A stretch of DNA of 64,000 nucleotides from Citrobacter braakii (GCF_002075345.1 NZ_NAEW01000002.1:62001-126000), one strand, 5' to 3'; positions 12,084 through 21,360 are shown, counted from the first letter of the stretch. Program-made: numbers and translations. Notes: generated by a model from the letters alone, not told the origin.

Positions 12084-13505
12084 ATGAGTGAACAGTTAGC
12101 GGTTGAGAACCAACGCGGTCTTTCCCCGGCAGCATTACTTGTTGCCGGGGCTTTCTTTATGGAATTTATTGACGGCACGGTGATTGCCACAGCCCTACCC
12201 GACATGGCCAAAAGCTTTGGCGTGCAGGCGGTAGACCTGAACATTGGTATCAGCGCCTACTTGATCACCCTCGCGGTGCTTATCCCCGCCAGCGGCTGGA
12301 TTGCGGATCGCTTCGGCGCCCGAAAAGTGTTTACCCTGGCGCTGGCGATTTTTACTCTCGCTTCAGTTTTATGCGGTTTGTCCGAAAGCCTTGAGAGCTT
12401 TGTAGCAATGCGAATTTTACAGGGTGTGGGTGGCGCGCTAATGGTTCCTGTTGGCCGTCTCGCGGTACTGCGCACCACGCCTAAACATCAGTTGATCACC
12501 GCCATAGCGACCCTGACCTGGCCCGCGTTAGTCGCGCCTATCATCGGACCACCGCTTGGAGGATTCATTACCAGCTATGCTAACTGGCGTTGGATCTTCT
12601 TTATTAACGTACCGCTGGGAATTTTGGCGATCGCGCTGGCGCTACGTTTCATCCCGGATATTCATGACGACGAGCACCGTCCATTTGATATAGCGGGTTT
12701 TATCGCGACCTCAGTTGCGATGGTTAGCCTGGTGTATGCCATGGAGTTACTGGGAACCCAGCAGCCGCAGGGCTGGCTAACCGCCGGGCTGCTGGCGCTA
12801 GGAACCGTGACCTTTCTGTTTGCCCTGCATCATTTTCGTCGCACTACCTGGCCGATGATTCGTCTTGATGCCATGAGCGTCCCTACTTTTCGCGTCACCC
12901 TGTACGGCGGGTCACTATTTCGTGCTTCTATTAGCGCTGTACCATTTCTGCTGCCGTTAATGTTCCAGGTCGGTTTTGGCATGAACGCTTTTCACGCGGG
13001 TTCGCTGGTTCTGGCGGTGTTTGTGGGCAATCTGACGATAAAACCTGCCACCACGCCGTTGATACGCTGGCTGGGCTTTAAGAAACTGCTGTTAATCAAC
13101 GGTGCGTTAAACGTCCTGGCGCTGTTGGCCTGTGCATTAATTACGCCGCAGACCCCGGTGTGGGTTATTTTGTTGGTGTTGTATCTGGGCGGCGTGTTCC
13201 GCTCAATTCAGTTTACCGGCATCAGCACGCTTGCCTTTGCGGACGTCCCCGGGCCACAAATGAGCTACGCCAATACGCTGTTCAGTACGGCAACACAATT
13301 AGCGGTAGGCTTGGGCATTTCATTGGCCGCTATCGGGATCCGTATCGGCGATGAGGTGAGTGAATGGCTGGCGTTAGGCAATATTCCGGGGATCAGTTTC
13401 CGGCTGGCCTTTGTCGCTATTGCGATTATTTGTCTGGTAGGTATGGTTGATACGCTGCGGCTTACCCATGATGCTGGAAGCGCGGTTTCTAACAAGAACA
13501 AATAG
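12084..13505 (+). CDS. MFS drug-efflux-type transporter (DHA2 family)
   Basis: A 473-residue inner membrane protein with about 14 hydrophobic segments. The start FFMEFIDGTVIATALPDMA and the MFS motif A GWIADRFGARKV, followed by RILQGVGGALMVPVGRLAVLR, mark it as a 14-TM DHA2-type proton antiporter similar to HsrA. The substrate is not predictable. It is a single-gene unit ending at a GC-rich hairpin; E. coli K-12 lacks it at this place. Confidence 0.88.
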   Translation: MSEQLAVENQRGLSPAALLVAGAFFMEFIDGTVIATALPDMAKSFGVQAVDLNIGISAYLITLAVLIPASGWIADRFGARKVFTLALAIFTLASVLCGLSESLESFVAMRILQGVGGALMVPVGRLAVLRTTPKHQLITAIATLTWPALVAPIIGPPLGGFITSYANWRWIFFINVPLGILAIALALRFIPDIHDDEHRPFDIAGFIATSVAMVSLVYAMELLGTQQPQGWLTAGLLALGTVTFLFALHHFRRTTWPMIRLDAMSVPTFRVTLYGGSLFRASISAVPFLLPLMFQVGFGMNAFHAGSLVLAVFVGNLTIKPATTPLIRWLGFKKLLLINGALNVLALLACALITPQTPVWVILLVLYLGGVFRSIQFTGISTLAFADVPGPQMSYANTLFSTATQLAVGLGISLAAIGIRIGDEVSEWLALGNIPGISFRLAFVAIAIICLVGMVDTLRLTHDAGSAVSNKNK

Positions 13506-13529
13506 CCCGGCAGGCGAACACCGCCGGGC
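13505..13529. terminator. Terminator hairpin shared by convergent genes
   Basis: GCCCGGC (13505-13511) pairs with GCCGGGC (13523-13529) between the stop codons of the transporter and the RpiB-like gene, which converge here with a 33-bp gap. Confidence 0.6.
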
Positions 13530-13538
13530 CAACAGGAT

Positions 13539-14177
13539 TTAGCCAACTATCTCGCGTACAAACGCTTCGATCGCTTTGTCCTGGCAGTTTTCAAAGAAGC
13601 ACTGCTGGAAGCGCGGACCAGATACGGCGGTTTTTACCAGTTCAGGATCGATAGCGCGCAGAGTGTCCAGATAGTTTTCTTTTACCACCGCTGCTTTCAC
13701 CTGGTTCAGAATACCCGCGTTACGCACCTGCGGTTCTTTACGCTCTGGTGGATACCCTTCGCCGTTACGACCAGTGAATGCTTTTTCAAACATATAGCGT
13801 ACATTCAGCTCAGCACCCCAGCCAAAACCTTTGGCGAATGCCAGAGAAAGCGCATTCCCGTTGTTGATCTGAGAGAACAAGAATGCGTCTGCCGGATCGA
13901 GACAGTAACCGCACACCACGCCCGGATGTATATTCAGTGACATCATTGCCCCCTGACCCGTACCGCAACCCGTAACCACAAAATCCACGGCTTTGGAATT
14001 GAGCAGGATGCTGGCCATAATCCCTAAATGGATGTAGGTCAGATGATGGTCATTTTCGTCGCTCATCCCGACGTTATACACTGGAAAACCTTTCTCATCC
14101 GCAACGGCTTTAAGCTCGTTATGAATGATGGCATTTTTGCTTGCCTGGCTGTTTTCCATCATCAATGCAATTTTCAT
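13539..14177 (-). CDS. RpiB/LacA/LacB-family sugar-phosphate isomerase
   Basis: A 212-residue protein whose N-terminal 140 residues match the RpiB/LacAB fold (VTGCGTGQGAMMSLNIHPGVVCGYCLDP with the catalytic Cys in the GCGTGQG loop). The C-terminal extension with FFENCQDKAIEAFV is typical of a subgroup longer than RpiB (149 residues). It probably isomerises a phosphorylated sugar; no transport or kinase gene is next to it to suggest which. The start at 14177 was chosen for its GGAG site and family N-terminus MKIALMMENSQ. Confidence 0.85.
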   Translation of the reverse strand: MKIALMMENSQASKNAIIHNELKAVADEKGFPVYNVGMSDENDHHLTYIHLGIMASILLNSKAVDFVVTGCGTGQGAMMSLNIHPGVVCGYCLDPADAFLFSQINNGNALSLAFAKGFGWGAELNVRYMFEKAFTGRNGEGYPPERKEPQVRNAGILNQVKAAVVKENYLDTLRAIDPELVKTAVSGPRFQQCFFENCQDKAIEAFVREIVG

Positions 14178-14445
14178 TCTGTAATCTCCTGAATGCGCTG
14201 CGGAGGCCCGCTGAAAGTCATAACATTCAGGCCACATTACTATTTTGCAAACTCACTTTCAAATTTAATGAAATTTTGTTTTATAAAATAATGAGGTGCT
14301 CACATTTTTCCTGAGACAGCTCAGAATAGCCTCAATAAAATGACGTCGTTGCGATTAATCGCAGGTGATCTTCGGGCTATTCAAGCCATTGATGCGCCAC
14401 CACATATGCCATGATAGCCTATCTCCGAACTTTCAGAGCGATCAC

Positions 14446-14781
14446 ATGAAGACCTTTATCCTTGCCCTTTTGCCGCTCGTGCTGACAGGATGCACTATTA
14501 CTAAACAGGCGCAGGTCAGCGAAGCCAGTGCCATCACCGGCGTCGTTCGCCTGACCTACAACCAGGCCATGCTACAAACGGCGCGTACCGATGACTACCT
14601 TACCCAAGGCACAGCCACCAAAGAGTGTCAGCGCCTGGGCTATGCCAACGCAATGGCGTTTGGTCAGCCGGTATCTACCTGTAGCGTATATGCCGGTTCT
14701 CTGTGCTTAAATACCAAAATCACGCTCGCCTGGCAGTGTCACGGCGTTGCGGTATCCCAATCGCCCTCCTTCAATTATTAA
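14446..14781 (+). CDS. yecR: Lipoprotein YecR
   Basis: A 111-residue lipoprotein with a short signal peptide and lipobox LVLTGC, lipidated at Cys17. It matches YecR of E. coli, a gene under FlhDC control whose role is unknown. The chosen ATG gives the signal peptide directly; the longer open frame upstream adds 27 unlikely residues. Confidence 0.9.
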   Translation: MKTFILALLPLVLTGCTITKQAQVSEASAITGVVRLTYNQAMLQTARTDDYLTQGTATKECQRLGYANAMAFGQPVSTCSVYAGSLCLNTKITLAWQCHGVAVSQSPSFNY

Positions 14782-14975
14782 TATTTTCGACCAGCACATT
14801 ATTGCTGGTCTTCTGCCTTTTCATTATTTATATTCTCCGCTTAATAGCGTTAATGCGTTTTATTCCCATTCGCATTTTTAATAAATAAATTTATTATTTT
14901 ACCTTTTGCAAATAATTAAATAACAAATTATAGTGACGCCACGCTAATATATAATAACGTTTGTGGAGCACAACC

Positions 14976-15473
14976 ATGCTGAAAACAGAAATGATCGACC
15001 AACTGAATGAGCAAATGAACCTTGAATTATATTCATCTCTGCTCTACCAACAGATGAGCGCGTGGTGCAGCTATCACAGCTTTGAAGGTGCCGCCGCGTT
15101 CCTGCGCCGTCACGCCCAGGAAGAGATGACGCATATGCAGCGTCTGTTTGACTACCTGACCGATACCGGCAGCTTGCCGTGTATTAACACCGTTCCTTCC
15201 CCCTTTGCTGAATATGCGTCTCTGGACGAACTGTTCCGTGTTACTTACGAACACGAGCAGTTGATCACCCAGAAAATTAATGAGCTGGCACACGCGGCAA
15301 TGACCCACCAGGATTATCCGACGTTTAATTTCCTGCAATGGTATGTTGCCGAGCAGCATGAAGAAGAGAAATTATTTAAATCTGTCATTGATAAGTTATC
15401 GCTGGCAGGGAAAAGTGGCGAAGGTCTTTATTTCATCGATAAAGAACTGGCTACGCTTGATACACAGAATTAA
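14976..15473 (+). CDS. ftnA: Ferritin FtnA
   Basis: The main iron-storage ferritin, 165 residues, forming a 24-mer shell that stores ferric iron. Ferroxidase residues are visible: E in [14 protein letters not shown], and E-E-x-x-H in [11 protein letters not shown]. The chosen ATG lies 15 nt inside the longest frame and follows GTGGAG. In E. coli ftnA is induced by iron through Fur and lies beside yecH and tyrP, as here. Confidence 0.96.
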   Translation: MLKTEMIDQLNEQMNLELYSSLLYQQMSAWCSYHSFEGAAAFLRRHAQEEMTHMQRLFDYLTDTGSLPCINTVPSPFAEYASLDELFRVTYEHEQLITQKINELAHAAMTHQDYPTFNFLQWYVAEQHEEEKLFKSVIDKLSLAGKSGEGLYFIDKELATLDTQN

Positions 15474-15518
15474 TGTTGTGGGGTAATGAAGGCAACCCGC
15501 CATCATTACCCGCTAAAA

Positions 15519-15758
15519 TCAGTGACGGCAGATCTTGCTTTCGTGCGTAGAGAAGCCGTCTTCTTTTGCAATAAACTTTCCCTTCGCCGCTAAAAACGCC
15601 ACCAGCTCAGCTGCCGACATATCCGCCGCAGAACAGGTGTGAAAACGAGCCTGCTCGCCAAACCGTGCCGTAATCGCCGCTTCAAGGCTGGCATTTGAAT
15701 ACTGCTCGCCAGATTCAATCATCATGTTGAGCACTTCGTGACCGTGAATAGATTCCAT
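15519..15758 (-). CDS. yecH: YecH (DUF2492)
   Basis: A 79-residue protein matching the YecH family (MESIHGHEVLNMM, FHTCSA, FSTHESKICRH). His and Cys residues conserved in the family suggest metal binding, but the function is unknown. It lies between ftnA and tyrP as in E. coli. Confidence 0.92.
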   Translation of the reverse strand: MESIHGHEVLNMMIESGEQYSNASLEAAITARFGEQARFHTCSAADMSAAELVAFLAAKGKFIAKEDGFSTHESKICRH

Positions 15759-15874
15759 ACTACCTCCTCAATAAAGTCCGTAGCCTAATGTGAACGGCAC
15801 GGCCTTGCTTTGCGCTAACGCAGGTTTACCCGCAGATAAATATCATTTGTGATACATCTTAACGCGCCAAACAT

Positions 15875-15915
15875 CGTAAAGATTAATGTACATTCATTGT
15901 AACGGTGATTTGACG
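15875..15915 (+). promoter_or_regulatory. Two TyrR-box-like sites upstream of tyrP
   Basis: CGTAAA-N6-TGTACA (15875-15892) and TGTAAC-N6-TTGACG (15898-15915) resemble the TyrR consensus TGTAAA-N6-TTTACA, with centres 23 bp apart. E. coli tyrP is controlled by TyrR from two adjacent boxes. The matches are imperfect, so this is a positional and pattern inference. Confidence 0.6.
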
Positions 15916-15983
15916 AAAATAGCGTTTTGCCTTAACCTGCGCCGCAGATATAACCGTTGATTATCTCTGGGACAGAGGAAAGC

Positions 15984-17195
15984 GTGAAAAACAGAACCCT
16001 GGGTAGTATTTTTATCGTGGCGGGAACCACGATTGGTGCCGGAATGTTGGCAATGCCGCTGGCCGCGGCAGGCGTGGGGTTTAGCGTCACGCTGGTATTG
16101 TTAGTGAGTCTTTGGGCGCTAATGTGCTACACCGCGCTGTTGCTGCTTGAAGTGTATCAACACGTACCGGCAGACACCGGGTTGGGTACGCTGGCAAAAC
16201 GTTATCTTGGTCGTTACGGACAATGGGTAACGGGCTTTAGCATGATGTTTTTAATGTACGCGCTGACGGCGGCGTATATCAGTGGCGCTGGTGAGTTGCT
16301 GGCTTCCAGCATCAGCGACTGGACCGGGACAACGCTCTCCCCGACAACAGGCGTACTGCTGTTCACCTTTGTTGCCGGTGGCGTGGTTTGCGTTGGCACA
16401 TCTTTGGTCGATCTGTTCAACCGTCTGTTGTTCAGTGCCAAGATAATCTTCCTGGTGGTGATGCTGGCCCTGTTAATGCCGCATATCCATAAAGTAAACC
16501 TGCTTACGTTACCGCTTCAGCAGGGGCTGGCACTGTCTGCAATCCCGGTTATCTTCACTTCGTTCGGTTTTCACGGCAGCGTCCCCAGTATCGTCAGCTA
16601 TATGAACGGTAACATCCGTAAACTGCGTTGGGTGTTTATCACCGGTAGTGCCATTCCGCTAGTCGCCTATATCTTCTGGCAACTGGCCACGCTTGGCAGT
16701 ATTAACTCCTCAACGTTCATGGGGCTGTTAGCCAACCACGCTGGTTTAAACGGTTTATTACAAGCATTACGTGAAGTCGTGGCTTCGCCGCACGTCGAAC
16801 TGGCGGTGCATCTGTTTGCCGACCTTGCGCTGGCAACCTCTTTCCTCGGCGTCGCATTGGGATTATTTGACTACCTGGCCGACCTCTTCCAGCGCCGCAA
16901 TACCGTAGCAGGAAGAATGCAAACCGGCGTGGTGACCTTCCTGCCGCCGCTGGCATTCGCGCTGTTCTATCCGCGTGGTTTCGTCATGGCCCTGGGGTAT
17001 GCGGGCGTTGCCCTGGCGGTGCTGGCGCTGCTCATTCCCTCGATGCTGGCATGGCAGAGCAGAAAACAGAATCCACAGGCTAAATATCGCGTGGCAGGGG
17101 GTGCTCCGGCGCTGGCGCTGGTATTTTTGTGCGGCATTGTGGTGATAGCCGTACAGTTTTCTATTGCAGCAGGATTACTACCGGAAGTGGGTTAA
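15984..17195 (+). CDS. tyrP: Tyrosine-specific proton symporter TyrP
   Basis: An 11-TM aromatic amino acid permease of 403 residues, the E. coli length. It has the family N-terminus [25 protein letters not shown] and the [15 protein letters not shown] segment. The start is a GTG at 15984 after AGAGGA, as in E. coli; an upstream ATG (15957) lacks family support. It imports tyrosine using the proton gradient. Confidence 0.96.
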   Translation: MKNRTLGSIFIVAGTTIGAGMLAMPLAAAGVGFSVTLVLLVSLWALMCYTALLLLEVYQHVPADTGLGTLAKRYLGRYGQWVTGFSMMFLMYALTAAYISGAGELLASSISDWTGTTLSPTTGVLLFTFVAGGVVCVGTSLVDLFNRLLFSAKIIFLVVMLALLMPHIHKVNLLTLPLQQGLALSAIPVIFTSFGFHGSVPSIVSYMNGNIRKLRWVFITGSAIPLVAYIFWQLATLGSINSSTFMGLLANHAGLNGLLQALREVVASPHVELAVHLFADLALATSFLGVALGLFDYLADLFQRRNTVAGRMQTGVVTFLPPLAFALFYPRGFVMALGYAGVALAVLALLIPSMLAWQSRKQNPQAKYRVAGGAPALALVFLCGIVVIAVQFSIAAGLLPEVG

Positions 17196-17199
17196 AACA

Positions 17200-17221
17200 A
17201 AAGGGGCTTAACGCCCCTTTT
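17200..17221 (+). terminator. Terminator after tyrP
   Basis: AAGGGGC-TTAAC-GCCCCTT followed by a T-run, directly after the tyrP stop. It can act in both directions and also ends yecA transcripts. Confidence 0.85.
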
Positions 17222-17223
17222 TC

Positions 17224-17889
17224 TTAATGCAAACAGCACTGCTTATATTTTTTGCCGCTACCGCACGGACAAAGGTCATTGCGCCCTACCTTGGCATCCA
17301 CTTTGACCGGTACTTTAATCGGCGTTTCCTGAGGATGCGCCATCCAGTAAGCATGCAGATCCAGCGCCGCCAGGCGGATGGCATCCACGCTCTCTTCGAA
17401 CGCTTCTGGCGTCATTTTCTCAACGACCGCAAAGTTTTCTTCCGTACCGTGCAGCGCAATAGCCTCGAGCGCTGGTTTTAACGAGTCTGGTAACGCGGAC
17501 CAGTCCGACAGCGCGACGCCGCGCATATAACCAAAACACCACTCTTCAACGATGGTCAGTTCATGCTCGTCAATTTCACGCAAACCAAACAGCGGCTCAA
17601 ACTGCTCAGGATATTCATCCAGGCGATCGGCCGTATCCGCCATATGTTGAAACGCCAGGTTCATGAAACGCGTCATTTCTTTTTCGGAGGACCAGCGAGG
17701 AACATACTGCGCGCCGCCCCAAATAGCGACCAGCCACTGCTCCGGTTCAATTTCATACGGTGAACTCAGTACCGCCGTCAGTAAACCATCCAGTTCTGAC
17801 ACATCCAGAATAGCCTTATCCGTATTGTACTTAGTCAGTACATCATCCAGCCATTCCAGTTCGCTCTCGTTTAATGGTCCCGTTTTCAT
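17224..17889 (-). CDS. yecA: YecA (UPF0149, SEC-C motif protein)
   Basis: A 221-residue protein with a UPF0149 domain ([30 protein letters not shown]) and a C-terminal SEC-C zinc motif, [20 protein letters not shown], the same metal-binding tail as SecA. E. coli YecA has been shown to bind metal and ribosomes. In E. coli this gene adjoins leuZ; here 21 kb of accessory DNA separates them. A broken paralogue is found at 35.2-35.9 kb. Confidence 0.95.
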   Translation of the reverse strand: MKTGPLNESELEWLDDVLTKYNTDKAILDVSELDGLLTAVLSSPYEIEPEQWLVAIWGGAQYVPRWSSEKEMTRFMNLAFQHMADTADRLDEYPEQFEPLFGLREIDEHELTIVEEWCFGYMRGVALSDWSALPDSLKPALEAIALHGTEENFAVVEKMTPEAFEESVDAIRLAALDLHAYWMAHPQETPIKVPVKVDAKVGRNDLCPCGSGKKYKQCCLH

Positions 17890-18080
17890 AACGCTTTTCC
17901 TTAGTCAAAAAATCTTGCCTGTGATCATCCTACATGGCTGGAGGGATAACAGATATAAATGGGCATATGCGGCTTACAGCAGCCGCCTGTTCAGGTTAAC
18001 AGGAAAAGAGGGGAATTCCGGTAGTTAACGCACAAAAGAGAACACTAAGCCGCCGGGCATCATACCGGGAAAACACAATA

Positions 18081-18100
18081 AAACCACCCGCAGGTGGTTT
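18081..18100 (-). terminator. Terminator of the MerTP-like operon
   Basis: AAACCACC-CGCA-GGTGGTTT is a perfect 8-bp stem ending at the stop codon of the MerP-like gene. Its sequence resembles the leuZ terminator (CCACCCGTAGGTGG) found in the 123-bp repeats, but the flanks do not match. Confidence 0.7.
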
Positions 18101-18380
18101 ACTGTTGTTCAATACGGTTGAGCGTTGCGGTATAGCCCGTTTTCGCTACTGCGTTAAGTAGAGTATCGGTTGGGAAACCTTCTGGCACGATGGCTTCTGC
18201 CTGCCGGGTTTTGAGAGAGGATTTTGCTTTAATCACGCCGTCGGTTTCACGTAGCGCCTGATTGACCGAAATAACGCATAACGAGCAGGTCATATTTTGT
18301 ATATCCAGCACCACTTTTTGATTGGCCGCCTGAGCCCACAGCGGCAACAGCAAGCATGCAACTAACGCGAAGATCTTCAT
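18099..18380 (-). CDS. MerP-like periplasmic metal-binding protein
   Basis: A 93-residue protein with a signal peptide (cleaved after WAQA) followed by one heavy-metal-associated (HMA) domain. The metal motif is NMTCSLCVISVNQAL, close to MerP's GMTCAACPITV. MerP carries Hg(II) from the periplasm to MerT. There is no MerA or MerR in the window, so the metal and fate are unknown. The start overlaps the preceding MerT-like stop by 4 bp, so the two are coupled. Confidence 0.8.
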   Translation of the reverse strand: MKIFALVACLLLPLWAQAANQKVVLDIQNMTCSLCVISVNQALRETDGVIKAKSSLKTRQAEAIVPEGFPTDTLLNAVAKTGYTATLNRIEQQ

Positions 18381-18733
18381 TCAAATACCTCATAAAACCA
18401 GGCAACAAGCGTTGGGTAAAATAGCACCGGCAAAATCAATGCCAGCGCGCACCAGTAGAGAACGCGCGCTTGCTTCAGAGTTAACCACCCGGAGCACCAC
18501 AACCGTTTGGAAAAATAGAGCCGCCAGAAGACACGCAGTAATAATCCCAGGGACAGCAGTACCAGAGGAGTTCGCAAAAACTCAAACCGGGTGAAAACGG
18601 CGAAGCTCGCCGCCGAAATACCAAACAGCAGGTAAAGTAGCGGTCCAACACAGCATAAGCCAGCGGTGACGGCGGCCGCAGCAGCCGTCAACAGGGTAAT
18701 CCCCGCACCTTTAGCGTTGTTCTGTGGCGACAT
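18377..18733 (-). CDS. MerT-like membrane metal transporter
   Basis: A roughly 118-residue inner membrane protein. The first hydrophobic segment holds vicinal cysteines (TAGLCCVGPLLYLLFGIS) exactly as in MerT, and a cytoplasmic loop has Cys in LWCSGWL. Three to four membrane segments are visible. The start at 18733 (MSPQNN) gives a short overlap with the upstream gene; an in-frame ATG further upstream at 18805 lies inside that gene and is less likely. Role inferred as passing a soft metal from the MerP-like protein across the membrane. Confidence 0.75.
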   Translation of the reverse strand: MSPQNNAKGAGITLLTAAAAAVTAGLCCVGPLLYLLFGISAASFAVFTRFEFLRTPLVLLSLGLLLRVFWRLYFSKRLWCSGWLTLKQARVLYWCALALILPVLFYPTLVAWFYEVFE

Positions 18734-19853
18734 AGCTGTAGGAGAACGCTTTAGGATCATAAAAATTGATCGGGTCGCCATCGACTTCAGCGTAAGGATA
18801 ACCAAAGTTATTCATGGCCCCCTGCTCCGTTGCCGGATACAACTCGAAATCACGCCCGTAGTTGAATCCAACCCAGTTCATTTCCCAGTTACCAAACAGG
18901 TAAGCGTTAACCGCCTGGACATCGGCATCCTGATGCGTTTTTTTCTCTGCCAGACGCATTTTGGTCACGTCAGCAGGATCGCACGGTAACCAACCGTAAC
19001 CTGCCAGATAGAACTCAGCACGGCAGTGTTGACCGCCGCTCACATTGGCAACGCCTGCACTGTCGGCTGTGCCAAAAGCACTTTTCGAGTAACGTTCGAG
19101 CTTATTGGCCTTGCCCAGACGGATGCCAAACAGTTCGCGCGCCGGAATACCGCTGGCCCGCGCCAGAGCAACAAAAACGGAGCTCATGTCGGTGCATTTT
19201 CCTTTGAGCTTACCGCTTTTTAATATCTCCGCCACATCTCCCGTGCCGCAGCCAATAACGTCGTTGTCACGCTCCATATGGCTGCTGACCCATTCGTAAA
19301 TCAGGCGCGCTTTTTTTAGCGGATCCTGCTCATTACCGGTGATTTTACGCGCGGTTTCCAGGACCAGTCCATCAACTGGGGTATGTGCCGTCGGCAACAG
19401 ATACGGTTTTACATCCAGCGGATAAATAATCTGCTCAGGTGCCTGCCAGTTTTTCAGCGCGTCCTGCTTCAGCGGTTCCCAGTCGGCGGTTTCAATGTCG
19501 ATATCAACGTTAACCAACAATTCACCCTGCGAGTCAGCCCAGGTGGCAAACAGCGTTTTCGCGCCATAGGTATTATTGGTGGTGACGTACGCCTGCTTAT
19601 AGTTTCCGCTAAAGGCAAGCGCTGTCATTTGTTGAAACGCGGTATCCACCGGTAGCGGGATCCACAGTTTCACCACGCCGCTCGATCCCTTAGGAGGATT
19701 AAGTTTATACGTTTGAGATAAGACAAAGCGTCGACGAGCTATTGGCGCAACGGATGGCTCAGCGGCACGTACCGTCTGGCTAATGACTGCAGGGCCGACT
19801 AATCCGGCGGCGGAAAGGAGAACGCTATTTTTGAGAAACTGACGACGTTGCAT
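18711..19853 (-). CDS. Tat-exported transglutaminase-like domain protein
   Basis: A 380-residue protein with a twin-arginine signal (MQRRQFLKNSVLLSAAGL) for folded export. The core is transglutaminase-like: the catalytic Cys is in KGKCTDMSSVFVALARASGIPAR, with GQHCRAEFYL (His) and WLPCDPADVTK (Asp) following. Bacterial proteins of this class are usually cysteine proteases or peptide hydrolases. It is the first gene of a three-gene operon with the MerT- and MerP-like genes, an uncommon grouping. Substrate unknown. Confidence 0.8.
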   Translation of the reverse strand: MQRRQFLKNSVLLSAAGLVGPAVISQTVRAAEPSVAPIARRRFVLSQTYKLNPPKGSSGVVKLWIPLPVDTAFQQMTALAFSGNYKQAYVTTNNTYGAKTLFATWADSQGELLVNVDIDIETADWEPLKQDALKNWQAPEQIIYPLDVKPYLLPTAHTPVDGLVLETARKITGNEQDPLKKARLIYEWVSSHMERDNDVIGCGTGDVAEILKSGKLKGKCTDMSSVFVALARASGIPARELFGIRLGKANKLERYSKSAFGTADSAGVANVSGGQHCRAEFYLAGYGWLPCDPADVTKMRLAEKKTHQDADVQAVNAYLFGNWEMNWVGFNYGRDFELYPATEQGAMNNFGYPYAEVDGDPINFYDPKAFSYSYVATEQR

Positions 19854-20059
19854 TGCTGTCTGTCCAGATTGTAAGAGTTGAGCTACGGCTAAAGGGGAAA
19901 CCGTACGCGATCATCACAGCAGACAGAGGCTGGCATAAAAAGGCGAGTCGATGGAGATTATTCATCAATAACAGACCTGTTAACTGTGAATGAAGTGAGA
20001 AACTGCAAGGTCGCTATTAAGCCATTTACAGCCAAAAAAGTACAGCAGCGGAGATACGT

Positions 20060-20530
20060 TCAGACTATATACACAGTCGTTGCCAGTTTGCGGGCTAACC
20101 CTCTTGCCCCCTCGCGCATGACCGTATTGTGATTCCAGCGAAATACAGGTGCTGCCAGCGGGGCGAGATAATTCATCCAGCGGATCGTGGTACGCACATT
20201 CCAGTCATATCTGACAATAGTCGCTGTACCATTGGCAGTAAAAGACCATACCCCTCGCCCTTCCACCGCGCCGCTGGCTTGTCCTTCGAGCAATGTGCAA
20301 GGCCGTATTTTCAACACATTGATATCAAAGGTTAAGCGATAAGGAAGCGCCCCTTTCCAGGTATAACGATGCAACGCCCCAATACCCCGTAAATCCCCTT
20401 TCCTTATCTCAACGATGCGTTCCAGACTTCCCCACCATTCAGGCCACCTGTCCGGATGGGAAAAAACATCCCATACCTCCTGAATTGAAGCCTCAACCCG
20501 CCAGACTGTGGAAAACTGATAGTCAGCCAT
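20060..20530 (-). CDS. SRPBCC (START-like) family protein
   Basis: A 156-residue cytoplasmic protein of the SRPBCC/polyketide-cyclase fold (WRVEASIQEVWDVFSHPDRWPEWWGSLERI). Such proteins bind hydrophobic ligands in a deep cavity. The start at 20530 gives MADYQFSTVW. The 13-bp spacing to the upstream DUF1571-like remnant suggests a former operon. Confidence 0.75.
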   Translation of the reverse strand: MADYQFSTVWRVEASIQEVWDVFSHPDRWPEWWGSLERIVEIRKGDLRGIGALHRYTWKGALPYRLTFDINVLKIRPCTLLEGQASGAVEGRGVWSFTANGTATIVRYDWNVRTTIRWMNYLAPLAAPVFRWNHNTVMREGARGLARKLATTVYIV

Positions 20531-20543
20531 AGTGCAGGCTCCC

Positions 20544-20765
20544 TCAAGGCGTGAAAAAATTGACGGGGAAACGGGTGTTGATAACCATAGCATCCAGCAG
20601 AACAGTTTCTAATCGCTGCCCATCTGGCGCATAGCTGATCACTTTGGCAGGGAGTCCATGATAGTTATCCAGCCAGATGTCGTAGCGGTGAACGCAACTC
20701 GCGGAGAAAATGAGACGCGCATAACCGCCCCCTGTATCGGTACTATCTGCAAACTGGAGTCATCA
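20544..20765 (-). pseudogene. 3' remnant of a DUF1571-like gene
   Basis: On the minus strand an open frame of about 73 codons without a start reads ... GGGYARLIFSA, then VHRYDIWLDNYHGLPAKVI, ... DGQRLETVLL, then a stop 13 bp before the SRPBCC gene. The pattern 'xYxIWLDxxxGLPxKVxxYxxDGxxLET' is that of the C-terminal part of DUF1571/LolA-like exported proteins. Two in-frame stops lie directly upstream and no N-terminal part can be found, so it is probably a truncated remnant. Confidence 0.5.
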
Positions 20766-20926
20766 GCTGTCGACTGTTTTTATTATAGTTCTTAATTGCG
20801 CGGCACTCCTCTCCCGGCCCCTCAGACTCCGTACAGACAACAGGCTTAAATTGTTCATTTTCTATTCAGATGAGATGAAGGTATAAGACTATACTTTAAT
20901 AGCCATACTTTTAATGGGTATTAATC

Positions 20927-21268
20927 ATGAAACTGCCATCGGTATTGTCATGCGCCGTCCTCGTATTGCTGCTGGCGTCATCGTCCGCCGCAGCCAGCGC
21001 GTTACAAAACCAGGCCGCAAGAGAGCAAGAGTTAAGCGCGGCACTTCTTGCAGGAAATGGCGTCATCATCATTGGCGGGACGGATGATTTCGCTTTCACA
21101 TTCAGGGCACGTAACCGAATCCACAGACATTTGGCGATTCAGGATGGCATAGGCGATCCCATCATGATGAATGGTTTTCAGGACCACAACTATAATCCCG
21201 CCCGGGATGGCTTTATCAACAACCCAGCCCGGGGAAGGTTTATGTTTAATGCACCGATTCGTCGATAG
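20927..21268 (+). CDS. Possible small exported protein
   Basis: A 113-codon frame with a convincing signal peptide (MKLPSVLSCAVLVLLLASS, then AAASA) and a Ala/Gln-rich start. The part after residue 42 (GNGVIIIGGTDDFAF onward) is poor in features and runs antisense to a possible zinc-ribbon frame. The ribosome site is weak. I do not recognise it. It may be a real N-terminus fused by rearrangement to unrelated DNA. Confidence 0.35.
   Translation: MKLPSVLSCAVLVLLLASSSAAASALQNQAAREQELSAALLAGNGVIIIGGTDDFAFTFRARNRIHRHLAIQDGIGDPIMMNGFQDHNYNPARDGFINNPARGRFMFNAPIRR
21032..21130 (-). CDS. Possible 32-residue zinc-ribbon peptide
   Basis: On the minus strand a short frame reads SVTCPECESEIIRPAN, then DDDAISCKKC, ending in RA. 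The spacing CxxC-N17-CxxC is that of a zinc ribbon. It has no strong ribosome site, and it may be the tail of a longer, truncated protein. It lies antisense to the exported-protein frame, so at most one is likely to be functional. Confidence 0.3.
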   Translation of the reverse strand: MSVDSVTCPECESEIIRPANDDDAISCKKCRA

Positions 21269-21360
21269 ATTGATTGGCAATGGGGAGTGTGTAGCGGGCG
21301 GCTTAACGTATCTGGCTGGCTTACTTGACGCAAAATATCTATGGTTCGTCAAAAGCCGGC

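Noticed and set aside
18081-18100. Possible fourth copy of the leuZ repeat
   Set aside because: Only the 8-bp terminator stem is alike; the flanks differ, so shared ancestry is not supported.
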